From Roseburia sp. (GTDB lineage Bacteria > Bacillota > Clostridia > Oscillospirales > Ruminococcaceae), in assembly GCA_023666265.1 (NCBI GenBank), contig JAMPCH010000002.1, positions 1-64,000 of the forward strand: 64,000 nucleotides of DNA, given 5' to 3'. The notes under the pieces are model-generated. The model had not been told where the DNA came from, made no database searches, and saw only the letters and a program-made list of their open reading frames with translations. A program made the translations under genes and the position numbers. Below, piece by piece: positions 50,315 to 59,572 of this stretch; within the stretch, counting starts at the first letter, position 1, and the number at the start of each line of letters is the position of its first letter.

Positions 50315-51520
50315 TTAAAGATCTGCGGAGATCATCGCCTTGGGCGCGATCTTTTGATGATCGGAGACGGTCACGCCGGGTCCTATGACCGCGACGCCCC
50401 ATTCGTCCCTGTTCTCGACGTTTTCGGGTCTTTCGCCGAGGTGGACGTCCTCGCCGATCACACAGTCCTCGCCGACGATCGAAAATTCGATCACGGAGCC
50501 CTTTTTGATCACGGTATTCGGCATCACGATACTGTAACGGACGGTCGCGCCCTCCTCGATCGTAACGCCCGCGAAAAGAACGGAGAAGTCAACGTCGCCG
50601 TTGATCTCACAGCCCTCGGCGACCATCGAATTCTCGATCTTACTGTCCGCGCCGACGTAGTGGGGGGGCATAACGGGGTTTCTCGAATAGATCTTCCACT
50701 TCGGGTCGTAAAGATCAAGCGGGACATTGGGGTCGAGACAGTCCATATTCGCCTCCCAAAGGGAGTCGATCGTCCCGACATCCTTCCAGTACGCATCGAA
50801 ATGATAGGCGACGAGCTTACTTCCCTCGCCGAGCATGGCGGGGATAATGTTCTTCCCGAAATCCTTGGTCGCGCCCTCGTCCTGTTCGTTGGCGATGAGA
50901 TGACGCTTTAAGGTCGACCATGTGAAGATATAAACGCCCATCGAGGCGAGGTTAGACTTCGGCTCCTTCGGCTTCTCGGCGAATTCGGTGATCGTCCCCT
51001 CCTCGTCCGCCGTCATGATCCCGAAGCGGGGCGCTTCCTCCCACGGTACCTCGAGAACGGCGATCGTCGCGTCGGCGTTCTTTTTCTTATGATAGTCGAG
51101 CATTTTTGAGTAATCCATCTTATAGATATGGTCGCCGGAGAGGACAGCCACATATTCGGGGTTATAGCGGTCGATAAAGCTGATATTCTGATAGATCGCG
51201 TTCGCCGTCCCGGTGTACCACGACTTCCCCGACGCGGTCTCATAGGGCGGGAGGACATGTACGCCGCCGTGAACGCGGTCGAGTCCCCAAGGGTGACCGT
51301 TCCCGATATACTCGTTTAAGACGAGCGGCTGATACTGGGTCAGGACACCGACGGTATCGATCCCCGAGTTGACGCAGTTAGAGAGCGGGAAATCGATGAT
51401 CCGATACTTACCGCCGTAAGGAACCGCCGGCTTCGCCATATTCTGGGTCAAGGCGTAAAGACGGCTTCCCTGCCCCCCCGCGAGGAGCATAGCCACGCAT
51501 TCCTTTTTTACATGGTTCAT
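50315..51520 (-). CDS. glgC: Glucose-1-phosphate adenylyltransferase catalytic subunit GlgC
   Basis: 401 residues. Active-site loop [67 protein letters not shown] (metal Asp) and [13 protein letters not shown]-terminal beta helix follows. It makes ADP-glucose for glycogen. ACGGAGGT precedes the ATG. GlgA is not in the window. Confidence 0.97.
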   Translation of the reverse strand: MNHVKKECVAMLLAGGQGSRLYALTQNMAKPAVPYGGKYRIIDFPLSNCVNSGIDTVGVLTQYQPLVLNEYIGNGHPWGLDRVHGGVHVLPPYETASGKSWYTGTANAIYQNISFIDRYNPEYVAVLSGDHIYKMDYSKMLDYHKKKNADATIAVLEVPWEEAPRFGIMTADEEGTITEFAEKPKEPKSNLASMGVYIFTWSTLKRHLIANEQDEGATKDFGKNIIPAMLGEGSKLVAYHFDAYWKDVGTIDSLWEANMDCLDPNVPLDLYDPKWKIYSRNPVMPPHYVGADSKIENSMVAEGCEINGDVDFSVLFAGVTIEEGATVRYSIVMPNTVIKKGSVIEFSIVGEDCVIGEDVHLGERPENVENRDEWGVAVIGPGVTVSDHQKIAPKAMISADL

Positions 51521-51587
51521 AATCTTTGACCTCCGTATTGATTAAATTTAGGGCTACACCGTCCGAACCCATGGGCGGCGCAGGCTC

Positions 51588-53987
51588 TTATTTTTTCCCG
51601 TTTTTCTTGACGGGCGGTCTTCCCGGCTTTTTCTTCGGCTGATCCGCCGCTTCCGTCTTTTTTGCCCTGCCGCGCGTTTTCTTCGGTTCTTCCGCTGTCG
51701 TCGGGGCTTCCGCGACCTTCTTCGCTCTGCCGCGCGTTTTCTTCGGTTCTTCCGCGACCGTCGGGGCTTCGGCGACCTTCTTCGCTCTGCCGCGCGTCTT
51801 CTTCGGCTCTTCCGCTGTCGTCGGGGCTTCGACCGCTTTTTTCGCTCTGCCGCGTGTCTTTTTCGTCTCTTCCGCTACCGCCTCGACCTCGACCGTCTTT
51901 TTCGCGGCTCTTGTCCGTTTCGGCGCGGCTTTTTTCGCGGCTTTTTCGGCGGCTTCGCGGGCGGCTCTTTCCGCCGCCTCCTTCGCCGCTCTCTCGGCGG
52001 CTTCCTTCTCCGCCTTCTTCTTCGCGGCGCGTTCCGCGCGCTCTCTCGCTTTACGTTCCTTCTCCTCCTTGGCGCGCTGCTCCGCGTCGTAGTCCTTGAT
52101 ATTTTTCGCGCGGAAGAACATCACCGACATCGGCTCGATATGGACCGAGATCGCGAAGCGTTCGCCGTGGAGATCCTCGCGGACGGACGAAAGATCGGGG
52201 TTATGATAACCGCTCCCGCCGAAGGCTTTTTCCTCGGAGGTAAAGATCTCCTCGTAGTCCGCGTAATAGGGAACGCCGAAGCGGTACTCCTCGTGACGGT
52301 TCGGCTGGAAGTTGCAGACCGCGATGATCTCGTCGCCCTTTTTATTAAAGCGGCGGAAGGCGATCACGCTGTTTTTGTTGTCGTCGCTGACGATCCACTT
52401 AAAGCCCGACCAGTCGTTATCGACCTCCCAAAGCTCGCTCGTCTCAAGATAAAAGCGGTTGAGCGCCTTTTGATACTCCCAAAGCTGATGATGCTCGGGG
52501 AAGTCCTTAACGTCCCAGTCGAGACCCGTTTTATAATTCCACTCCTTAAATTGGGCAAATTCTTGACCCATAAAGAGGAGCTTTTTACCGGGGTGCGCCG
52601 TCATATAGCCGAGGAAGGTACGATAAGAGGCGAAGCGAAGCTCGCGCGGACCGCTCATCTTATCGAGCATGGAACACTTCCCGTGGACGACCTCGTCGTG
52701 AGAGATCGGGAGGATATAATTCTCGGAGAAGGCGTAATAAAAGGAGAAGGTGAGCTGATTATGATGGTCGGGACGCCACTCGGGATTCATCGACATATAC
52801 GAGAGCATATCGTTCATCCAGCCCATATTCCATTTATAGTTAAAGCCGAGACCGCCGATGTCCGCCGGCTTGGTCACCATCGGCCACGCCGTCGACTCCT
52901 CCGCGATCATCAGTATATTCGGGAATTGTCCGAATAATGCCGCGTTGAGCTTTTGTAAAAACGCGACGGCTTCGAGATTCTCGATCCCGCCGTAAACGTT
53001 CGGGCGATATTCCCGGCGGTCATAGTCGAGATAGAGCATCGAGGCGACCGCGTCCACGCGAAGCCCGTCGACATGATAGATGTCGAACCAGTACGCCGCA
53101 TTGGAGATCAAGAAGCTCTGTACCTCGGGCTTACCCCAGTCAAAGACGCGCGTCCCCCAGTTACGGTGTTCGTTTTTGAGCGGGTCGCTGTATTCATAAC
53201 AGCATTCGCCGTCAAACTCATAAAGCCCCGCCGCGTCCTTTGGGAAATGGGCGGGAACCCAGTCGAGGATCACGCCGATCCCGTTCTGGTGACAATAGTC
53301 GACGAACTCCATAAAATCGTGGGGCGTACCAAAGCGGGAGGTCGGCGCGTAATAGCCGATCCCCTGATAGCCCCATGAGCCGTCGTAGGGATACTCCGCG
53401 ACGGGCATCATCTCGATATGGGTATAGCCCATACTCTTAACATAAGGTACGAGCTCTCGAGCGCACTCCATATAGTTAAACAGCTCGTCCTCGGACTTTT
53501 TATGCTGCCACGAGTTTAAGTGAACCTCATAGATATTAATCGGGGCGCTGTATACGTCCTTCGTCAGGCGCTCCTTTTGCCACTTCCCGTCCTTCCAGTC
53601 ATAGCCCGAGAGGTCATAGATCTTCGTCGCGGTATTGGGGCGGGTCTCCATATGAAAGCCGTAAGGATCGGCTTTTAAGCGGATCTGACCCTTTTGGCTC
53701 TCGATACTGTATTTATAGGTATCATAGACCTTTAGGTCGGGGATAAAAAGCTCCCATATCCCGCCGTCGCTGATCTTTTTCATCGGGCTTCGCGCGCGAT
53801 CCCAGTGGTTAAAGTCGCCGACGACGCTCACGCTCTTAGCCCTCGGCGCCCATACGCGAAAGACGACGCCGCGATTCCCGCCCCGATCGGTAAAGTGGGA
53901 ACCGAAAAAGTCGTAACCCTTTATGATGTTCCCTTCGTGAAAAAGATGAAGCGGAACCTCATACTCCTTGGGTACTTGAATGCTCAT
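51588..53987 (-). CDS. glgB: 1,4-alpha-glucan branching enzyme with long basic AT-hook-like tail
   Basis: 799 residues. CBM48 domain (RGVVFRVWAPRAKSVSVVGDFNHWD), then GH13: AEYPYDGSWGYQGIGYYAPTSR, DGLRVDAVASMLYLDY (catalytic Asp), MIAEESTAWP (acid Glu) and ILPISHDEVVHGKCSM. The enzyme proper ends near residue 633 (FRAKNIKDY). The last 166 residues are a Lys/Ala/Glu helix followed by about four 20-residue repeats of KKTRGRAKK..EAPT.AEEP and an end KKKPGRPPVKKNGKK. GRP and RGR cores flanked by lysines resemble AT-hooks or histone H1 tails. Such a tail is not part of usual GlgB. First gene of the operon. Confidence 0.95.
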   Translation of the reverse strand: MSIQVPKEYEVPLHLFHEGNIIKGYDFFGSHFTDRGGNRGVVFRVWAPRAKSVSVVGDFNHWDRARSPMKKISDGGIWELFIPDLKVYDTYKYSIESQKGQIRLKADPYGFHMETRPNTATKIYDLSGYDWKDGKWQKERLTKDVYSAPINIYEVHLNSWQHKKSEDELFNYMECARELVPYVKSMGYTHIEMMPVAEYPYDGSWGYQGIGYYAPTSRFGTPHDFMEFVDYCHQNGIGVILDWVPAHFPKDAAGLYEFDGECCYEYSDPLKNEHRNWGTRVFDWGKPEVQSFLISNAAYWFDIYHVDGLRVDAVASMLYLDYDRREYRPNVYGGIENLEAVAFLQKLNAALFGQFPNILMIAEESTAWPMVTKPADIGGLGFNYKWNMGWMNDMLSYMSMNPEWRPDHHNQLTFSFYYAFSENYILPISHDEVVHGKCSMLDKMSGPRELRFASYRTFLGYMTAHPGKKLLFMGQEFAQFKEWNYKTGLDWDVKDFPEHHQLWEYQKALNRFYLETSELWEVDNDWSGFKWIVSDDNKNSVIAFRRFNKKGDEIIAVCNFQPNRHEEYRFGVPYYADYEEIFTSEEKAFGGSGYHNPDLSSVREDLHGERFAISVHIEPMSVMFFRAKNIKDYDAEQRAKEEKERKARERAERAAKKKAEKEAAERAAKEAAERAAREAAEKAAKKAAPKRTRAAKKTVEVEAVAEETKKTRGRAKKAVEAPTTAEEPKKTRGRAKKVAEAPTVAEEPKKTRGRAKKVAEAPTTAEEPKKTRGRAKKTEAADQPKKKPGRPPVKKNGKK
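51657..51863. repeat. 60 bp tandem repeat in the glgB tail
   Basis: About three and a half in-frame copies of 60 bp code for KKTRGRAKKVAEAPTTAEEP-like units. Copies differ at few bases, so the array is recent or kept similar by conversion. Confidence 0.88.
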
Positions 53988-54034
53988 ACCGTTTCTCCTT
54001 TCATCGCCGGACGGAAGACCGAGGCGGCGGTGGT

Positions 54035-54051
54035 AATATTGTACAAATATT
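54035..54051. promoter_or_regulatory. Palindrome in the glgB leader
   Basis: AATATTGTACAAATATT is a dyad downstream of the glgB promoter start point; a repressor site is possible, regulator unknown. Confidence 0.35.
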
Positions 54052-54067
54052 CCTTTTGTTGGAAATC

Positions 54068-54096
54068 ATTATACCACATTATTCATAATAAAGCAA
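54068..54096 (-). promoter_or_regulatory. Promoter of glgB-glgC-glgD
   Basis: Minus strand -35 TTGCTT (54091-54096), 17 bp, -10 TATAAT (54068-54073). Confidence 0.75.
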
Positions 54097-54198
54097 GGGG
54101 TTTTTGAAAAAAACACTATTTTTTACGTATTTCAACACCATATTTTGTGCATTTCAACAATACTTATTCAAAAATTTTTTCGGAATGGGACGAAAGAC

Positions 54199-54227
54199 TT
54201 GACATTCGGGCGAAAATATGGTATCTT
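54199..54227 (+). promoter_or_regulatory. Promoter of the TM1266/ABC importer operon
   Basis: -35 TTGACA (54199-54204), 17 bp, -10 TATCTT (54222-54227). The leader that follows (54228-54443, about 215 nt) codes for nothing convincing; it has a GCCGAAGGAGCTTCCCAACGGC stem and a second CCTTCCC copy, and could be structured. No known riboswitch was recognised. Confidence 0.72.
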
Positions 54228-54443
54228 TAAGATGATCCGAGCCGAAGGAGCTTCCCAACGGCGAGGACAGAAGATCATAAGGTTCAATCGAACTGACGCC
54301 GAACCCCGCTCCTTCCCAAAAAAGGGAACGAACGGTCGACCGAGCAAGGCGGAAGGGCAACGAAAACACACTCGATTTCTATGCCCTCGACGGATCATAT
54401 CCAAAGAGGGCTTTAATTTTGAGCGGAAAGGAACATCACCGAT

Positions 54444-54710
54444 ATGGAGAAGGAAACGCGCGTCGCGGTCATCGCGATGGTGATCGAGAACGAGGAAGCC
54501 GCCGAGGCGATCAACGGGCTTCTCCATAGCTACGCCGCCTTTGTGATCGGGCGAATGGGCGTTCCCTACCGCGAAAAGGGGATCAATGTCATTACCGTCG
54601 TCCTCGACGCGCCCGCCGACGCGGTCTCCGCCCTCTCGGGGAAGCTCGGGCGGCTTCGCGGCGTCACCTCGAAGGTACTTTACGCGAAAAACACAAAAGC
54701 CGCCGACTAA
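54444..54710 (+). CDS. TM1266 family putative regulator (iron-only hydrogenase system)
   Basis: 88 residues with an ACT/NikR C-terminal-like fold: RVAVIAMVIENEEAAEAINGLL, FVIGRMGVPYREKGINVITVV, LSGKLGRLRGVTSKVLYAK. The IGRMG..Y...GI pattern marks the TM1266 family, small proteins usually found near [FeFe]-hydrogenase maturation genes and presumed to be regulators. None of those genes is in the window. It is the first gene of an operon with an ABC importer, 39 bases upstream of the binding protein. Confidence 0.85.
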   Translation: MEKETRVAVIAMVIENEEAAEAINGLLHSYAAFVIGRMGVPYREKGINVITVVLDAPADAVSALSGKLGRLRGVTSKVLYAKNTKAAD

Positions 54711-54749
54711 GAAGACGATCGGCGGGAAAAAGAAAGGACTTGATCTATC

Positions 54750-55859
54750 TTGAAGAAAAAAAGAACGCTCGCGGCGCTGATGTCCGCCGCTATGTGCCTG
54801 CTTTTCGCGGGCTGTAACGGAGGGGCGGCGGAAACGACGACCCCCGCCGAAACGACCGCCCCCGCCCCCGCCGAAACGACGGAGACGACCGAGGCGACGC
54901 AGACCGACGAAAGCGAAGCTCCTTCCCAAAACGAGGAAACGGACGCTCCGCAGTCGGAGGACACGCTCGACGCGCCCGAGCGCGTAAAGGTCGCCGCGCT
55001 AAAAGGACCGACGGCGATGGGTCTCACCTATTTTATGGATCACGCGGAGGAGACGGGCGTCAACTATGACTTTACGATCGCGGCGGCGGTCGACGAGATC
55101 TCGCCTATGCTCATCCAGGGGACGACCGATCTCGCCTGTGTCCCCGCCAATCTCGCCTCCGTCCTCTACAATAAGACCGAGGGCGCGGTCGAGGTACTCG
55201 CCGTGAATACGCTCGGCGTCCTCTATATCGCCGAGAACGGCGACGAGGTCGCCTCGATCGCCGACCTAAAGGGTAAGACAATCTATAGCAGCGGGAAGGG
55301 CGCGACCCCCGAATTCTCCCTCAACTATCTATTAAGCGAAAACGGGATCGATCCGACGGCGGACGTCACGATCGAATGGAAGAGCGAGCATAGCGAATGC
55401 CTCGCCGATCTCGTCGCGAACCCCGGGAGCGTCGCCATGCTCCCCCAGCCGTTTATTACCACCGCGCTCACCAAAAACGAGGATATCCGCGTCGCGGTCG
55501 ACCTCAACGAGGAATGGGACAAGCTCGATAACGGGAGCGCTCTCCTCACGGGCGTGATCGTCGGGCGGAAGGAATTTATCGAGAGCTATCCCGACGTGAT
55601 CGACGGCTTTCTCGACGGCTACGCCGAGTCGGTCGATTATGTGAACACGAACGTCCCCGAGGCGGCTCAGCTTATCGAGAAATATGACATCGTCCCCGCC
55701 GCCGTCGCGGAGAAGGCGCTACCCGCCTGTAACATCGTTTGTATCACGGGCGCGGAGATGAAGGAAAAGCTCTCGGGCTATCTCGGGGTACTTTTTGACC
55801 AGCTCCCCTCCTCGGTCGGCGGAGCGCTCCCGAGCGACGACTTTTATTATGTGAAATAA
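54750..55859 (+). CDS. ABC importer substrate-binding lipoprotein (NMT1/SsuA-like)
   Basis: 369 residues. Signal peptide with lipobox LLFAGC, a Thr/Glu/Pro-rich linker (residues 25-75), then the binding domain: VKVAALKGPTAMGL, LIQGTTDLACVPANLASVLYNK and DLKGKTIYSSGKGATPEFSLNYLL. This is the fold of proteins that bind thiamine precursors, sulfonates or nitrate; the ligand is unknown. The start is a TTG at 54750 behind AAAGGA. A terminator-like hairpin (55875-55915) separates it from the permease, which would give more binding protein than transporter. Confidence 0.88.
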   Translation: MKKKRTLAALMSAAMCLLFAGCNGGAAETTTPAETTAPAPAETTETTEATQTDESEAPSQNEETDAPQSEDTLDAPERVKVAALKGPTAMGLTYFMDHAEETGVNYDFTIAAAVDEISPMLIQGTTDLACVPANLASVLYNKTEGAVEVLAVNTLGVLYIAENGDEVASIADLKGKTIYSSGKGATPEFSLNYLLSENGIDPTADVTIEWKSEHSECLADLVANPGSVAMLPQPFITTALTKNEDIRVAVDLNEEWDKLDNGSALLTGVIVGRKEFIESYPDVIDGFLDGYAESVDYVNTNVPEAAQLIEKYDIVPAAVAEKALPACNIVCITGAEMKEKLSGYLGVLFDQLPSSVGGALPSDDFYYVK

Positions 55860-55874
55860 CAAATAATATCTTTC

Positions 55875-55918
55875 GGAGACGGGGTATTTGCTCCGTCTCC
55901 CATTTTCTTATTTTTATT
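55875..55918 (+). terminator. Internal terminator between binding protein and permease genes
   Basis: GGAGACGG (55875-55882) pairs with CCGTCTCC (55893-55900), followed by CATTTTCTTATTTTTATTTTTT. It probably reduces transcription of the permease and ATPase. Confidence 0.75.
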
Positions 55919-55939
55919 TTTTGGGAAGGATGCGAGGAC

Positions 55940-56686
55940 GTGAAAAAAAAGCTGATCACGGCGGGGGCGGTCGCTTTTTGGCTGATCGTATGGGAGGTCG
56001 CGGCGCGGCTCGTCGATAAGAGCGTCTTACTCGCCTCGCCGATCGAGGTCGCGGCGCGGCTCGTCGAGCTGATCCCGGAGGAAGCCTTTTTAAAAAGCGT
56101 ATTTTTTACGGCGGGGCGCGTCCTCCTCGGCTTTTTCCTCGGGACGGCGGTCGGGATCGCCTTCGCCGCCCTCGCGGGGAAATTCGCGGCGGTCGAGCGC
56201 CTCCTCGCCCCGCTCCTCGCTTGTATCAAGTCGATCCCGGTCGCGTCGTTTACGATCCTCGCGCTGATCTGGATCTCGTCAAAAAATCTCTCGGTATTGA
56301 TCGCCTTTTTGATCGCCGTCCCGGTCGTTTATTCCAACCTTTTGGAGGGGATCGGGGCGCTCGACCCCGAGCTAAGGGAAATGGCGGCGATCTTTAAGAT
56401 CCCACCGCTTCGCCGCCTCGTCGGGATCTATTTATCTCAGCTCCTCCCCTACTTTCGCTCCGCCGCGCGGCTCGCGATCGGGCTATGCTGGAAATCGGGG
56501 GTCGCGGCGGAGGTCATCGGCGTACCGAGGGGTTCGATCGGGGAACGGCTCTACAGCTCGAAGATCTATCTCGAAACGGCGGATCTTTTCGCGTGGACGA
56601 TCGTGGTGATCTTAGTGAGCTTATTTTGTGAAAAGCTGTTTTTACTTCTGATCGACCTGTTATCAAAGCGGATCGAAAAAATGTAG
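55940..56686 (+). CDS. ABC importer permease, SsuC/TauC family
   Basis: 248 residues, six helices. The EAA loop is LDPELREMAAIFKIPPLRRLVGIYLSQLLP, and the C-terminal part has AIGLCWKSGVAAEVIGVPRGSIGERLYSSKIYLETADLFAWT, typical of this family. GTG start with GAGGAC upstream. It works with the binding protein upstream and the ATPase 13 bases downstream. Confidence 0.9.
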   Translation: MKKKLITAGAVAFWLIVWEVAARLVDKSVLLASPIEVAARLVELIPEEAFLKSVFFTAGRVLLGFFLGTAVGIAFAALAGKFAAVERLLAPLLACIKSIPVASFTILALIWISSKNLSVLIAFLIAVPVVYSNLLEGIGALDPELREMAAIFKIPPLRRLVGIYLSQLLPYFRSAARLAIGLCWKSGVAAEVIGVPRGSIGERLYSSKIYLETADLFAWTIVVILVSLFCEKLFLLLIDLLSKRIEKM

Positions 56687-56699
56687 GGAGGTCAAAGCG

Positions 56700-57272
56700 A
56701 TGACCCTTTCGGCGAATAAGATCGGAAAATCCTTCGGCGAAAAGCCTGTCCTCGCCGACTTTAGCCATACCTTCGCCGACGGCTCGTTTACGTCGGTCAT
56801 GGGCGCGTCGGGCTCTGGGAAAACGACGCTTTTAATGATCTTAATGGGGCTGATCGCCCCCGACGAGGGGCGGGTCGAGCCCGCGCCCTCGGGATTTAAA
56901 AAGAGCGCGGTCTTTCAGGAGAACCGCCTTTGTGAAAATCTCACCGTCTTGGCGAACCTCCGCCTCCTCCCCGAGCGCCCGTCGAACGAGACCGTCCGCG
57001 CGGCGCTCGCGCGGCTCGGGCTATCGGACGCCGAATACGCGGCGGTAAAGACGCTCAGCGGCGGAATGAAGCGGCGCGTGGCGCTTTTACGCGCCCTCCT
57101 CGCCGAGTATGAGGTCTTATTCCTCGACGAGCCGTTTAAGGGTCTCGACGAGGAAACGAAGCGCCGCGCGATGGACTATACGAGGGAAACGACCGTCGGG
57201 AAGACCGTGATCCTCGTCACGCACGACCCGGGAGAGGCGGAATTTTTCGGCGGCGGGATCATACGGCTATGA
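56700..57272 (+). CDS. ABC importer ATPase
   Basis: 190 residues, short for the class (about 250). Walker A GASGSGKTTLL, Q-loop AVFQENRLCENLT, signature LSGGMKRRVALLRAL, Walker B VLFLDEPFKGLD and the switch His in LVTHDPGEAE are intact, so it should be active. It lacks the usual C-terminal extension. Ends just before a strong terminator. Confidence 0.92.
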   Translation: MTLSANKIGKSFGEKPVLADFSHTFADGSFTSVMGASGSGKTTLLMILMGLIAPDEGRVEPAPSGFKKSAVFQENRLCENLTVLANLRLLPERPSNETVRAALARLGLSDAEYAAVKTLSGGMKRRVALLRALLAEYEVLFLDEPFKGLDEETKRRAMDYTRETTVGKTVILVTHDPGEAEFFGGGIIRL

Positions 57273-57325
57273 TCAAAAAGACCCGAGGACTTCTCAAAAG
57301 TGAGAAGTCCTCGGGTCTTTTTATT
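57273..57325. terminator. Strong bidirectional terminator
   Basis: AAAAAGACCCGAGGACTTCT and its complement form a perfect stem of about 22 bp with loop AAAG, T runs on both sides. It ends the importer operon and the exporter operon. Confidence 0.95.
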
Positions 57326-57337
57326 TCTTTCGATCGT

Positions 57338-59572
57338 CTATTCTTCGCTTTCGTCCGAGGGAATGTACCCCGCCTCGAACCATTCATCGAGGACGTCGTA
57401 AAATTCCTCGCTGATGAGGATCGTCTTCCCGCCGTCATAGTCGCGGGTACGCTCTAAGCCGACCGTTCGGTGCGCCGCGTTCGGCGCGCCGGCGATGATC
57501 GCGTAGACATAGCTTCGATCCGTGTTCCCGAGAATGTACGTTGCCGAGTGAGAAAGCGCCTCAATGAACTGTTCCCCCGTGATGAGGGCTTCGCTTGATC
57601 TCCCATAGACCCCGTAGCGGCTGAAGGAAATGACGTCCTGACCCTTCTCAACGACGGGGAAACGGGCGAGGGTAAAGTATTCATAGCGGTCGAGGATATT
57701 CGCGACCGTCTCCTCCTCGGTCGGGGGCGTGGCGGAGCGGTATAAAAACGAGAGCGTATTTGTATAATCCGCGTAGATCGAGTAGTAGAGGGTGAAAAAA
57801 CCCCCGTAGAACGCTCGCTCCGTCCGATCTCTCTGTTCGTCGGGTTCCTCGACCTCGCCGACCTCGAGCTTCCCGATCGGGAGATCGGTTCGCCGCCCGA
57901 AGGCGGGATCGTTTTTAAGATCCTCCATAAGTGCCGCGCGAAGCTCGCCGTAGTCGATATTCTCAAAGGTGATACAGCCCGACCCCGCGTTGGTCATATT
58001 GGAATAGGAGAGGGCGGGGTTCGTGAGCCGAACCGCGACCGGCTCGATCTCCTCGAGCGGCGCGTAATTCTGCGTCCAAGTCACGTCGCTGTACCAGTGA
58101 TCATAGCCGAGTGTGATGTCGGACTGAACAAGGTCGGAATAGCGGTATTCCTCGCTCTCGACGACCGCAGTACGAAATCCCTCGGGAATATCGGTCGGGT
58201 ATTCGCGGGTAATGATCTGACCGTTTTTGAGGTAATACTGAAACTCGATACACCGTCCGTTTACGTAATCCTCGGTCTTATCGGCGTTATAATATTTCTC
58301 GCCCTCTTCCCGATCGCGGGTCAGCTCGCGGTGAACCGAGCGGAAGTATTCCGCGAGCTCCCCGTCGCCTTTGGCGGCGACGCTCATATAGCTTTGGGCG
58401 CTGTCGTTCGACGGCGACCAGTCGACCGTCAGTACGGTCACATAGACCGTCTCGTCGGCGGTCGGGACATAGGCGCTCTCGCCGAAGCCCCCGCTCTCAT
58501 AAAGCGCGAACGAGACGAGCGTCCCCGCCGCGAGGACACCGACATATTTGACGAGGAGCTTAGGGAGGCTTTTGACCTTCTTATGATCGATCGCCTCCAT
58601 TAAGAGAAGAAGGAGGAACAGCCCGACCGCGAGGACGGGGAGCGCCGTAGGGATCAGGTCGAAAAAACCCTTCCCCAAATTATTTTTTAAGAAATTCTCC
58701 GCCGCCCAGAAGAAGCACACGACCAGCGAGAAAGCGACAAAGACGGACGTAGCCGTATACGCCGACTTATAGACGAAGGAGCGCCCGATCCGCTCGGCGC
58801 GGCGGCGCGAATAGGTCAAAAGCCCGAGCGGGATCATGATCGCGATAAAGAGGAGCGACATCACCACCGTGATCACCGCCTCGTCGCCAAACGCCATCGT
58901 CGCGTAAATATTCCCGAACGGGGATAAAAACGAGAGGATCACAACGCCCGCCCAGTAAAGGCGCATCGTCGAATAGGTCATATAGCTCGAAAAAAGATAG
59001 CCGCCGCACCCGTAAATATTCATCAGCCCGAGGTGCATCCCGAACCAGATCACGAGCGGGATCAGGATATTCAGCGCGATCGGGTAAAGGATCGCCTCGG
59101 TGAGCCGCCCGCAAAGCGTCATCAAAAAGATATGAAACACGCTGAACGACACGATATAGAGAAGCCCGTGGAGCGCGAGCGAAACATAGGTCGGCTGGAC
59201 GATCGCGGTAAACGGGAACGAGATCACCGCGAACGGTACGGCGAGACAGAGCGTCACCGCGCCCAGCTCGGAGAAATAGCGCTGAGCCGCCGTCAGCGGG
59301 AGCGAGAGGATCGCGTCCGCCTCGGTCTTTTTATAGAGATGCTTCATCGCGACGAGCGGCGTCACGAACGTCACCACGATCAGCCCGATCACCGAGATGA
59401 TCGAGAGCGAGCGAAAGATCGTGTCCGCCGCGCGATCCATCTCGTGGTAGGATAGACAGAACGGCGGGAGAAAGAAGACCGAAAAAAGCACCGAGAATAT
59501 AAAACAGCCCTTGAGCTTCCCAAAAACAAAGCGAAAGTATCGCCCGGTATAATTACAGCTTGTTTGCGTCAT
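57338..59572 (-). CDS. ABC-2 type exporter membrane subunit with large extracellular domain
   Basis: 744 residues. About eight N-terminal helices (residues 20-350, for example GCFIFSVLFSVFFLPPF and FLLLLLMEAIDHKKV), then a domain of about 370 residues with many Tyr, Asp and Glu (YMSVAAKGDGELAEYFRSVH, YAIIAGAPNAAHRTVG). The layout fits bacitracin/lantibiotic-type or YtrC-like permeases and DUF6449 proteins. The ATG at 59572 follows GGAGGAAT and overlaps the ATPase gene by 20 bases. With the GntR protein and ATPase it forms a YtrA-type operon, often induced by cell wall antibiotics. Substrate unknown. Confidence 0.82.
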   Translation of the reverse strand: MTQTSCNYTGRYFRFVFGKLKGCFIFSVLFSVFFLPPFCLSYHEMDRAADTIFRSLSIISVIGLIVVTFVTPLVAMKHLYKKTEADAILSLPLTAAQRYFSELGAVTLCLAVPFAVISFPFTAIVQPTYVSLALHGLLYIVSFSVFHIFLMTLCGRLTEAILYPIALNILIPLVIWFGMHLGLMNIYGCGGYLFSSYMTYSTMRLYWAGVVILSFLSPFGNIYATMAFGDEAVITVVMSLLFIAIMIPLGLLTYSRRRAERIGRSFVYKSAYTATSVFVAFSLVVCFFWAAENFLKNNLGKGFFDLIPTALPVLAVGLFLLLLLMEAIDHKKVKSLPKLLVKYVGVLAAGTLVSFALYESGGFGESAYVPTADETVYVTVLTVDWSPSNDSAQSYMSVAAKGDGELAEYFRSVHRELTRDREEGEKYYNADKTEDYVNGRCIEFQYYLKNGQIITREYPTDIPEGFRTAVVESEEYRYSDLVQSDITLGYDHWYSDVTWTQNYAPLEEIEPVAVRLTNPALSYSNMTNAGSGCITFENIDYGELRAALMEDLKNDPAFGRRTDLPIGKLEVGEVEEPDEQRDRTERAFYGGFFTLYYSIYADYTNTLSFLYRSATPPTEEETVANILDRYEYFTLARFPVVEKGQDVISFSRYGVYGRSSEALITGEQFIEALSHSATYILGNTDRSYVYAIIAGAPNAAHRTVGLERTRDYDGGKTILISEEFYDVLDEWFEAGYIPSDESEE

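Noticed and set aside
51657..51863. Possible CRISPR array
   Set aside because: The regular repeats are contiguous, without spacers, and are in frame with the glgB tail.
54228..54443. TPP riboswitch before the NMT1-like importer
   Set aside because: The conserved TPP segments (CTGAGA and the ACC..GAACCTGAT region) are absent.
54168..54929. 253-codon minus-strand ORF
   Set aside because: It lies opposite the well-supported TM1266 gene and its leader, has low-complexity Arg/Gly runs and no ribosome binding site.
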